NCBI GenBank assembly: GCA_021789565.1
Contig: JAJYJL010000478.1
Location: 1-6,574 of the forward strand
Source of the DNA: Acidobacteriota bacterium
GTDB lineage: Bacteria > Acidobacteriota > Terriglobia > UBA7540
DNA length: 6,574 nt
Direction of reading: 5' to 3'
A program made the position numbers and the translations under genes. Each line of letters opens with the position of its first letter. The first letter of the stretch is position 1. This document shows positions 1 through 5,473 of the stretch, piece after piece. A model generated the notes under the pieces. It searched no databases and was not told the DNA's origin. It saw nothing but the letters and a program-made list of their open reading frames with translations.

Positions 1-2
1 CG

Positions 3-89
3 GTGGCCCTGCTTGCAGCGCTTTACCCTGCGAGCCGTGCAGCCTCCGTGGACCCCATCGAATCCCTCCGGTATGAAGCAGGAGGATAG
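3..89 (+). CDS. MacB/FtsX-type ABC transporter permease, C-terminal end only
   Basis: This is the 3' end of a gene that starts before the window; 28 codons and a TAG stop are visible. The fragment reads VALLAALYPASRAASVDPIE followed by SLRYEAGG. A last hydrophobic helix running into P-A-S-R-A-(A/S)-x-x-(D)P-(I/V)E-(S/A)LRYE is the standard end of the FtsX domain in MacB-like permeases. The next gene ends the same way (PAIRASRLDPVEALRYE), so the two are paralogues. Known for the family: the domain sits in the inner membrane and works with a LolD/MacB-type ATPase in export or mechanotransmission. Only 14 bases separate it from the next permease, so they are probably co-transcribed. Its N-terminal part, including any ATPase domain, cannot be seen. 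Confidence 0.85.
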   Translation: MALLAALYPASRAASVDPIESLRYEAGG

Positions 90-92
90 CAC

Positions 93-96
93 GGAG
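93..96 (+). promoter_or_regulatory. Ribosome binding site of the complete permease gene
   Basis: GGAG lies 7 bases before the ATG at 104, just after the stop of the upstream permease. It supports the 104 start and translation from a shared message. Confidence 0.6.
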
Positions 97-103
97 CTGG
101 ACT

Positions 104-1357
104 ATGATTCGTGAAGTCTTTGGCCAGGCATGGGATTCCTTGCGGCGCCAGCCACTGCGCAGCGGGCTGACGATGCTGGGCGTCATGTGGGGAATCGTGG
201 CCGTAACGATCCTGATCGCATATGGAAAAGGCTTCCGGGGAGTTCTGATCAAAGGGTTTGAAGCCTTTGGGAAGAGCGTTGTGATCTGCTGGCCGGAACA
301 AACCAGCGAGCAGGTGGGTGGCCAGCGCGCGGGCAAGAAAGTCCGGCTTGAGCAGGAGGATCTGGAGTGGGTGCGGGCGAGGGCGACCCTGGTGAAGTAT
401 GCCTGCCGGGAATCCGTTCGCTGGCTTCCGATCTCTTACGGCAACCGTTTTGGCAACACGGCGATTCGAGGTGTTTGCCCGGAGTACGGAGAGATGCGGA
501 GCGAAGTTCCGAGCAGCGGACGATGGATCAGCGCAGAAGACATGGTGGAAAGACGGCGAGTGGTTTTTCTGGGAGCCCGGTTGCGCCAGAAGCTTTTTGC
601 CAACCAGCCTGCCGTAGGGCAGATTGTCACGATCGGCAATGTCCGCTTTACGGTGATTGGCACCATGGACCGGAAGATTCAGCTTTCAAACTATTTCACA
701 AGCGACGATGAATCAGCCTGGATTCCTTATACGTCCGCGACCGATATGTGGGACACTCGTTACGCCAATGTGATGGTCTTTGAACCGATTGCCCCGCAAT
801 TCGAGGCCAAAGCGCGGAAGCAGGTGCTGGCCATCATTGCCGAAAGGCAGCGCTTCTCTGCAACCGACAAAAGAGCCTTCATGATGTTCGGGACGGAAGA
901 GCTTCGGCCCATCATTGATGGACTCACGATCGGCCTGGAGGTGCTGCTGACCTTTATTGGCGCGCTGACGCTCGGAATCGGCGGCGTCGGCGTCATGAAC
1001 ATCATGCTGGTTTCGGTGGATGAGCGCACTCGGGAGATTGGCCTGCGACGAGCGCTCGGCGCACGCCGGCGGCATATTGGAGTGCAATTTCTTTCAGAAG
1101 CTTTGGCAATCACGCTATCGGGCGGCCTTCTTGGAATGGTCCTTTCCTATTCGATCGCGGCGGCCATCGGAACCATTCCGCTCCTTGGCCCGCTGTTTAA
1201 GGAAACGTCGGGGCAGGGCGACATTCATCTCCAGATATCATTCGCTACGCTGGGACTCTCGGCGGGAATCCTGACGCTTGTGGGGGTGCTGAGCGGAATT
1301 CTACCCGCCATCCGGGCATCACGCCTCGATCCGGTGGAAGCTCTTCGCTACGAGTGA
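104..1357 (+). CDS. MacB/FtsX-type ABC transporter permease (417 aa)
   Basis: Inner-membrane permease of the MacB/LolC/FtsX family. Visible order: a short cytoplasmic N-terminus with the family's 'SLRRQPLRSGLTMLGVMWG' entry into helix 1 (about residues 21-41); a large periplasmic MacB_PCD-like domain (about 45-275); then three C-terminal helices (about 278-303, 328-357, 381-403). The coupling-region signature GVGVMNIMLVSVDERTREIG (294-313), followed by LRRALGARR, is the most conserved part of MacB-like permeases. It ends in the typical DPVEALRYE tail. There is no Walker A/B ATPase domain, unlike E. coli MacB (about 650 aa with a fused ATPase), so a separate ATPase is needed. It follows a second permease end by 14 bases, suggesting an ATPase-permease-permease operon entering from the left. 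Substrate unknown; lipoprotein, peptide or drug export is possible. Confidence 0.93.
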   Translation: MIREVFGQAWDSLRRQPLRSGLTMLGVMWGIVAVTILIAYGKGFRGVLIKGFEAFGKSVVICWPEQTSEQVGGQRAGKKVRLEQEDLEWVRARATLVKYACRESVRWLPISYGNRFGNTAIRGVCPEYGEMRSEVPSSGRWISAEDMVERRRVVFLGARLRQKLFANQPAVGQIVTIGNVRFTVIGTMDRKIQLSNYFTSDDESAWIPYTSATDMWDTRYANVMVFEPIAPQFEAKARKQVLAIIAERQRFSATDKRAFMMFGTEELRPIIDGLTIGLEVLLTFIGALTLGIGGVGVMNIMLVSVDERTREIGLRRALGARRRHIGVQFLSEALAITLSGGLLGMVLSYSIAAAIGTIPLLGPLFKETSGQGDIHLQISFATLGLSAGILTLVGVLSGILPAIRASRLDPVEALRYE

Positions 1358-1360
1358 TCC

Positions 1361-1390
1361 GTGGCCCTTTCAGGACTGTCCAGGGCTACA
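1361..1390. terminator. Possible weak stem-loop between convergent genes
   Basis: Between the permease stop and the minus-strand TIM-barrel gene, GCCCT (1364-1368) can pair with AGGGC (1382-1386). The outer GTG (1361-1363) could pair with CAC (near 1389-1391) across a two-base bulge. The loop is about 13 bases and neither strand has a run of T after the stem, so an intrinsic bidirectional terminator is only a possibility. The position, in a 28-base tail-to-tail gap, is what makes it worth listing. Confidence 0.2.
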
Positions 1391-2345
1391 CGTCTCTCAG
1401 GAGTTCGTTGATGACGTCCTGAACGCCCTGGTAAGGGTCTCCCGAGCCTTCGAATTCCACCGAATAGACACCGCCGAATTTTTCGCGCTTCGCAATTTCG
1501 ACACAGCTCGGGAAATCGTATTTCATCTCGTTCCCGTGGGCATCAAATTCCAGTCCTTTGGCATGACAAACCGTAGAGGCATACGGAAAAAGGAGAGCCA
1601 GCCCATGCGCGCGAATCTTTGCGTCCGGGAAATTGCCAAAGTCCGGCAGTGCGCCAAAGTAGCGGCTGTTCACACTCTTGAAGAGTTTGACCAGCTCTTC
1701 CGGGTGCTCAGAACCGACGCCGCCGTGGTTTTCCACAATCACTCGGATACCTCTCCGGCTGGCGTACGCTACGAGCTTCCGGTAGGAATCGATGGTAGGA
1801 GTGAGATTCTGCGGATCCATCTTCCCGGGGTCGCACCTGACCGAGCGCGCGCGAAGATGCCAGGCAATGTCGATCCATTTTTTCGCCGCCTCCACTGCGG
1901 CGTCGCGCACAGATTCGCTGGGACCAGACAAGCCGCCCTCCGTCCACATCTCCTTGATGTCAACGGGAAGGTTGACCAGGTAAGACCGCGCGCGGACCAA
2001 TTGGCTTTTCAGCTCATCAACGTAGGCCGGTTCCGTTGAGGCAAAGTGCGGAGCAACAAATTCGAGATGATGGACCTTATACCGGTCCGCAACCATGCGG
2101 GGAAAATCCAGTAAGGCAAACGTCTCTTCGGGTCCGTGGTAATCGCTGTCGCGCGTCTGAGGAAAATGGTTATGAAAGCTCCAGGATGAGACACCGATGC
2201 GCCGGCTTAATAGAAACTCCGGGTGCGAAATCCGGCGAGATGGCTGGAGACGGCGCGGCCGGCCCAGCAACAGGCCGTCTTTGCTCTTGAATGCTGCAGC
2301 AGCCAGACCTCCCGCCAGATATCCCATAAATTCTCTTCGTCTCAT
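1386..2345 (-). CDS. Tat-targeted sugar phosphate isomerase/epimerase-family TIM-barrel protein
   Basis: Xylose-isomerase-like TIM barrel (AP_endonuc_2 family), 319 aa from the start chosen here. Numbered from this start, the protein opens MRRREFMGYLAGGLAAAAF, a twin-arginine signal (RR-x-F-M plus a short hydrophobic stretch). The barrel begins at IGVSSWSFHNHFP (about 50-62). Likely metal ligands are E205 in VIVENHGG, D235 in ALPDFGNF, H261 in TVCHAKGLEFD and E297 in VYSVEFEG, matching the family's E-D-H-E pattern. An ATG 14 codons upstream (2387) is in frame but has a poor ribosome site and would bury the Tat motif; the ATG at 2345 follows AGGGGG at 10 bases. It is the last gene of a minus-strand run, 147 bases after the GalT-family gene. 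The family isomerises or epimerises sugars or keto-sugars; the substrate is not inferable. Tat export implies a periplasmic role, although the h-region is short and no clear cleavage site is seen. Confidence 0.87.
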   Translation of the reverse strand: MRRREFMGYLAGGLAAAAFKSKDGLLLGRPRRLQPSRRISHPEFLLSRRIGVSSWSFHNHFPQTRDSDYHGPEETFALLDFPRMVADRYKVHHLEFVAPHFASTEPAYVDELKSQLVRARSYLVNLPVDIKEMWTEGGLSGPSESVRDAAVEAAKKWIDIAWHLRARSVRCDPGKMDPQNLTPTIDSYRKLVAYASRRGIRVIVENHGGVGSEHPEELVKLFKSVNSRYFGALPDFGNFPDAKIRAHGLALLFPYASTVCHAKGLEFDAHGNEMKYDFPSCVEIAKREKFGGVYSVEFEGSGDPYQGVQDVINELLRDV

Positions 2346-2492
2346 GAACCTGTTTCCCCCTGGGGGCCAACCCGCTGCGTTGACCATTCTTTCAATTTGC
2401 CTGCAACCGTTGTAAGTCTCCGATTCTATGCGCTTCCTGCCTCCATGCGCCTAAGCGTCAGGAGTTCGGCAATTGACCTCGTAATGCCTGGG
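2346..2492 (-). other. Leader/intergenic stretch before the TIM-barrel gene
   Basis: These 147 bases lie between the GalT-family stop and the TIM-barrel start. Read on the minus strand, I find no convincing -35/-10 pair. TAGAAT near 2426-2431 resembles a -10 but lacks a -35 at the right distance. AGGGGG (2356-2361) is the probable ribosome site. The gap is longer than the others in the run, so a separate promoter or processing site is possible but not shown. Confidence 0.4.
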
Positions 2493-3491
2493 TTAACCGG
2501 CGGACACTCCCCGCAAGAACGACGCGCTTTCCTCCGGCAGCGAGGTGTTGATAAACATGCCGGAGCCAAGTTCGAATCCTGCGACTTTTGTAAGCCGTGG
2601 AATGATGCTGAGGTACCAGTGGAAATACTTCACGCCACAGGCCTCTCTGGGGGCGGTCCGGATGGAGTAGTTGAAGTCCGGGTCCGTCAAGCCATAATAG
2701 AGTTTGGCCAAGGTGCGCCGCAGAATTCCGGCAAGATCGGCCGCCTCCGCGTCGCGGATTTCAGAAAAGCACGACATATGCCGGCGGGGCATGATCAACA
2801 TCGAAAAAGGAGTAAGAGCAGCAAACTGGACAAATGTTACAAAGTGCTCCGTCTCCATCACGATGCGCACCCCTTCCTTCAACTCGACTTCCAGCACGCG
2901 GCAAAAAATGCACTCGCCATACTCATCAAAGTGGTGCAGGGCATTGATCATGCGATCACGAATCTGAGAGGTGATCACTGGAGATCCGATGATCTGGGAG
3001 TGCGTGTGTTCGAGCGAAGTGCCGGCCGCCTCGCCATGGTTCTTGAAGATGGTAACCTGTTCGACCCGCGGGTCCTGCGAAGCGAAGTTGAAACGATCGA
3101 GATAGGCGTCGATGAGAGTTTCAACCTGAGAATCTTCCAGCAGCCCTGTTGACTTGCTGTGGTCCGGGGACTCGATGATTACCTCATGAACACCTACGCC
3201 GGTGACGGTCCGGCGAATACCGTGAACCGAGCGCTGCCGTTCCCCATCGTAAGAAAGCGCGGCAAATTTGTTGGGGGTCACGCGGACACGCCAGGAAGTA
3301 TTTCCGGGAATAACCAGCGTTGCCGGGGGCGTCATCTCCTCGTTTCCAGGGCAGAATGGGCACGAGGGGACGTAGGGAGGATTAACCCTTTTTCCGCCGT
3401 TCTTCCTGGCAAACTCGTGCGGGCGCCTGGCGCGCTCGGTGGCGATGATGACCCATTCGCGGGTCAGGACGTTATGGCGTAACTCAGGCAT
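2493..3491 (-). CDS. galT: GalT-family hexose-1-phosphate nucleotidylyltransferase (GalT or ADP-glucose phosphorylase-like)
   Basis: HIT-superfamily nucleotidyltransferase, 332 aa (E. coli GalT is 348). Known for GalT: UMP moves between UDP-glucose and galactose-1-phosphate through a uridylyl-histidine intermediate, in the cytoplasm. Seen here: the N-terminal RHNVLTREWVIIATERARRP; zinc ligands C44/C47 (SCPFCPGNE), H111 (IIESPDHSKS) and H162; the catalytic HxHxQ motif as H162-T-H164-S-Q166, with H164 the expected nucleophile. A second ligand set, C194/C197 (GECIFC) with H238 (PRRH) and H291 (YFHWYL), resembles the second zinc site I recall from plant ADP-glucose phosphorylase. The tail GMFINTSLPEESA is typical. 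The start is firm: AGGAGG lies 6 bases before the ATG. It sits 29 bases after the SUMF1 gene. The family is certain; galactose versus other hexose and UTP versus ADP specificity is not. Confidence 0.9.
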   Translation of the reverse strand: MPELRHNVLTREWVIIATERARRPHEFARKNGGKRVNPPYVPSCPFCPGNEEMTPPATLVIPGNTSWRVRVTPNKFAALSYDGERQRSVHGIRRTVTGVGVHEVIIESPDHSKSTGLLEDSQVETLIDAYLDRFNFASQDPRVEQVTIFKNHGEAAGTSLEHTHSQIIGSPVITSQIRDRMINALHHFDEYGECIFCRVLEVELKEGVRIVMETEHFVTFVQFAALTPFSMLIMPRRHMSCFSEIRDAEAADLAGILRRTLAKLYYGLTDPDFNYSIRTAPREACGVKYFHWYLSIIPRLTKVAGFELGSGMFINTSLPEESASFLRGVSAG

Positions 3492-3497
3492 TGGAAA

Positions 3498-3503
3498 CCT
3501 CCT
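3498..3503 (-). promoter_or_regulatory. Strong ribosome binding site of the GalT-family gene
   Basis: On the minus strand AAAGGAGG (AGGAGG at 3503-3498) precedes the ATG at 3491 by 6 bases. This is the best ribosome site in the window. It lies wholly in the 29-base gap after the SUMF1 gene, as expected for a translated downstream gene of an operon. Confidence 0.8.
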
Positions 3504-3520
3504 TTCCTAAGCCTGGCGGA

Positions 3521-4246
3521 TCAGACGTCGCGGGCCAATCGAAAACCGTAATCCGCGTACTGGAAGGCGGGGGGAATGCTGGACCGCGCGGCACAACGGC
3601 TCACTTTGACGTGATGCCGCCAGGCACCGCCGCGCGATGCCCGCCGCTCACCAGATGGTGGGCCCGAGGGATTGCGCTCCGGCGAACTAACGTAATAGTC
3701 CCGTGAATACCAGTCGCTACACCACTCATGAACGTTTTCGCAGAGGTCGTAGAGGCCAAAAGGATTGGGCGAGGCCTGGCCAACCGGCAACGGTCCGGAG
3801 ACGTTCCGCTTCCAGCGGCGAACGTACTCGTCGCAACTTTCCGGCGTCTCATCGCCCCAGGCGTAAAGCGCGTTCTCGCGCCCGCCTTTCGCGGCTTTTT
3901 CCCACTCCGCCTCGGTAGGCAAACGGTACCTCCGGCCAGTCAACTGGCTGAGCCATCGGCAATAGTGGTCAGCCTCAATCCAGTTTACCGCCACCACCGG
4001 CTGGTCAGGATGATTAAAGTCCGGATTCCCCCATTCTGGCGGGGCAGGTTGGCCAGTGCCTTCCATAAACGCCGCCCAGTCCCGGTTACGCACCTGGAAA
4101 ACCGCCATGTCAAACGCAGCGATCCAGACGCGATGGACGGGTCGCTCATCGTCCCGGCCCGTCGCGCAACCCATCTGGAAGTGACCGGCCGGGATCGGGA
4201 CACAACGAGGCTCAAGGATCTTTGATGTGGAATACGCTCTTAACAT
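3521..4246 (-). CDS. SUMF1/FGE-fold protein lacking the formylglycine-generating cysteine pair
   Basis: A 241-residue protein that is almost entirely one SUMF1 (formylglycine-generating-enzyme sulfatase) domain. Signatures in order: IPAGHFQMGCATGRDDERP (18-36), QPVVAVNWIEADHYCRWLS (82-100), YRLPTEAEWEKAAKGG (107-122), the calcium-site-like NPFGLYDLCENVHEW (161-175), and SRGGAWRHHVKVSRCAARS ending in YGFRLAR (233-239). In true FGEs two copper-binding cysteines follow RGG(S/A). Counting from RGG, those positions are H211 and S216 here; C218 is the later cysteine or asparagine-cysteine position common in non-catalytic SUMF1 proteins. It is therefore unlikely to activate sulfatases, and none is present. 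No signal peptide is seen. The ATG at 4246 has only a poor ribosome site (GGACT about 16 bases upstream), so the start is less certain. Placement inside the sugar run suggests a binding or oxidoreductase-type role; the function is unknown. Confidence 0.88.
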   Translation of the reverse strand: MLRAYSTSKILEPRCVPIPAGHFQMGCATGRDDERPVHRVWIAAFDMAVFQVRNRDWAAFMEGTGQPAPPEWGNPDFNHPDQPVVAVNWIEADHYCRWLSQLTGRRYRLPTEAEWEKAAKGGRENALYAWGDETPESCDEYVRRWKRNVSGPLPVGQASPNPFGLYDLCENVHEWCSDWYSRDYYVSSPERNPSGPPSGERRASRGGAWRHHVKVSRCAARSSIPPAFQYADYGFRLARDV

Positions 4247-4325
4247 GAGGGAAGCGGGAGTCCTTTCAGCAGGACAGAAAAAGCATTTCCGGCAGCCGAG
4301 GAAGTAAAAGGCGTCGGGAACCCGT
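4247..4325 (-). other. Intergenic gap between the DapA-fold and SUMF1 genes
   Basis: These 79 bases hold no gene. The only structure seen is a small TCCT...AGGA repeat (4260-4273) that could form a 4-bp hairpin. No promoter was recognised, so read-through from the DapA-fold gene is the simplest reading. Confidence 0.35.
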
Positions 4326-5249
4326 TCACCTGCGCGCAGCTTCGCCCTTCAAGAGTCCGAGATCAGTGAGAAGGGCGCGCAGTGCCTGGCGGTCCGATTC
4401 GGGAAGCGGAGCCAGCGGTGGCCTGACGCGCCCGGCGTTCAATCCGCAGAGGTTCATCGCCTCCTTGATCACCAGCGTTCTGTAACCGGGCCGTTTGACG
4501 CGAAGGTCGTAAACCGCCATGGTCTCCCGATCAATTACCTGTGCCGCGGCCTCAAGTTCTCCGGCCTGCAGGCGGGCCAGAATCTTCCGGCAGGTTTCCG
4601 GCATGAAGTTGACCAGGCCGCTGGTAAAAGCTTTGACGCCCAAGGCGAAATAGCTGGGAGCGAGGATTTCTCCCACTCCGCACAGCAGCGCCATGCGATC
4701 ACCCACTGCGCCCCATTGACGCACGAACTGATCCATATCCCCGTGCTCGTCTTTCAGCCCGACAATGTTCGGGACTTCCGCCAGGCGGCGAAGCAGTGAC
4801 GGACTGAAATTGACGGCGTGGGTCTGAAAAAGAATCACCCCGAGCTTTGTCGCCTGCGCGATCGATCGGTAGTATTCAAACAGGCCTTCGTCATTGGCGT
4901 GCGTAAAGTAAGGGGGAAGCACCAGAACGCCATCGGCGCCGTAAGCCTCAGCTGCGCGGGCCAGGTCGCGAGCAATGGGCATGGTAAGCCCCACGCCCAC
5001 CAGCACCGGCTTGCGGCCGTGGACCTCTTCCACCACAGCCTTTCCAATTGCCTTGTGCTCCTCGGGCGAGAGCGCATAAATTTCACCATTGCCGGCCAGC
5101 GGAACCACTACTTCGCAGTATTCGGCCAGATATGCCGCGTTCTGGCGCAATGCTTCCATGTCAACGCTCAAGTCTTCGCAGAACGGCGTTACGCCAAACC
5201 CGATGATCCCCTGCAACGCTGATTTCAAATCCTCACGCCCGAGTGCCAT
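4326..5249 (-). CDS. DHDPS/N-acetylneuraminate lyase-family protein, KDG-dehydratase-like
   Basis: Cytoplasmic (beta/alpha)8 Schiff-base aldolase or dehydratase of the DapA family, 307 aa from the chosen ATG. Residues from this start: GIIGFGVTPFCEDLSVDMEA (14-33); ADGVLVLPPYFTHANDEGLF (105-124); NIVGLKDEHGD (161-171) with Schiff-base lysine K166. The long LPPY segment and the loop length between strand 5 and K166 fit 5-dehydro-4-deoxyglucarate dehydratase better than DapA. Two active-site departures: the usual catalytic Tyr is F141 (VILFQTHA), and the G-T-(T/S)-G-E motif reads A-G-N-G-E (52-56). In-frame TTG (5267) and ATG (5264) lie upstream, but GGGGAGG at 5262-5256 is 6 bases before the ATG at 5249, which decides the start. 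It is the first gene of the minus-strand run. A keto-acid sugar substrate is inferred; the exact reaction is not known. Confidence 0.88.
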   Translation of the reverse strand: MALGREDLKSALQGIIGFGVTPFCEDLSVDMEALRQNAAYLAEYCEVVVPLAGNGEIYALSPEEHKAIGKAVVEEVHGRKPVLVGVGLTMPIARDLARAAEAYGADGVLVLPPYFTHANDEGLFEYYRSIAQATKLGVILFQTHAVNFSPSLLRRLAEVPNIVGLKDEHGDMDQFVRQWGAVGDRMALLCGVGEILAPSYFALGVKAFTSGLVNFMPETCRKILARLQAGELEAAAQVIDRETMAVYDLRVKRPGYRTLVIKEAMNLCGLNAGRVRPPLAPLPESDRQALRALLTDLGLLKGEAARR

Positions 5250-5255
5250 CCGAAG

Positions 5256-5262
5256 CCTCCCC
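5256..5262 (-). promoter_or_regulatory. Ribosome binding site that sets the DapA-fold gene start
   Basis: On the minus strand GGGGAGG (5262-5256) stands 6 bases before ATG 5249. It overlaps the alternative ATG at 5264, which would have no ribosome site of its own. The shorter protein, beginning MALGRED, is therefore preferred. Confidence 0.7.
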
Positions 5263-5281
5263 ATCAAAAGTAATCATTTCA

Positions 5282-5427
5282 TAGGATTGCATTTTCGGGC
5301 GAGAAAAAGAAGCCCCCAAAACAGCAACCGTCGCCGCCCGTCCTCAGACGAAAGTCAGAAAGCCGCAACTCACAGCCAACGGGTGACAGGCCCGCGGGTT
5401 TGTGCTTCCCAAAGAAAATGCATTCTA
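5282..5427. repeat. Inverted repeat flanking the divergent promoter region
   Basis: TGCATTTTC at 5288-5296 is the exact reverse complement of GAAAATGCA at 5414-5422. The match continues outward imperfectly: TAGGATTGCATTTTC (5282-5296) against GAAAATGCATTCTA (5414-5427). The arms are 117 bases apart. Each sits just upstream of one flanking gene in the same orientation relative to it, as expected for a shared promoter or regulator element. Confidence 0.45.
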
Positions 5428-5462
5428 TTACATTCAGAAGGGGAGGTAAGCACCGGGGAGCC

Positions 5463-5466
5463 GAGG
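5463..5466 (+). promoter_or_regulatory. Ribosome binding site of the methyltransferase gene
   Basis: GAGG, in GAGGAAAG, ends 7 bases before ATG 5474. Two stronger-looking purine runs lie farther up, GGGGAGG (5440-5446) and GGGGAG (5455-5460). No ATG, GTG or TTG follows the first at a usable distance, so 5474 remains the start. Confidence 0.6.
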
Positions 5467-5473
5467 AAAGATT

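Larger units (their letters stand above)
5250..5473. promoter_or_regulatory. Divergent promoter region between DapA-fold operon and methyltransferase gene
   Basis: These 224 bases separate two genes transcribed away from each other, so promoters for both must lie here. The outer thirds are AT-richer than the middle. On the plus side CTATTAC (5425-5431) is a plausible -10, with TTGTGC (5400-5405) as a -35 at a long 20-base spacing. On the minus side CCTATGAAAT (read 5286-5277) is a plausible -10. Neither matches consensus well. The middle (about 5297-5413) shows no gene and no clear hairpin. Confidence 0.45.

Noticed and set aside
1536..2039. Plus-strand open frame of 167 codons inside the TIM-barrel gene
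   Set aside because: Antisense shadow of a gene with clear metal-ligand motifs; its translation resembles nothing known.
2356..2366. CCCCCTGGGGG as a hairpin before the TIM-barrel gene
   Set aside because: A one-base loop cannot close a hairpin; the G run is better read as the ribosome site.
2346..2387. Upstream ATG at 2387 as the start of the TIM-barrel gene
   Set aside because: It would put 14 unremarkable residues before the twin-arginine motif and has no ribosome site; ATG 2345 has AGGGGG upstream.
2491..2498. GGTTAACC palindrome at the GalT-family stop codon
   Set aside because: Eight bases built around the TAA stop, too short to call an operator or terminator.
2223..3152. Long plus-strand open frame (309 codons) opposite the GalT-family and TIM-barrel genes
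   Set aside because: It lies antisense to two strongly supported genes, has no recognisable domain or ribosome site, and is what GC-rich codon use produces on the opposite strand.
3728..4225. Plus-strand open frame of 165 codons inside the SUMF1 gene
   Set aside because: Antisense shadow; Arg/Pro-rich translation without a domain.
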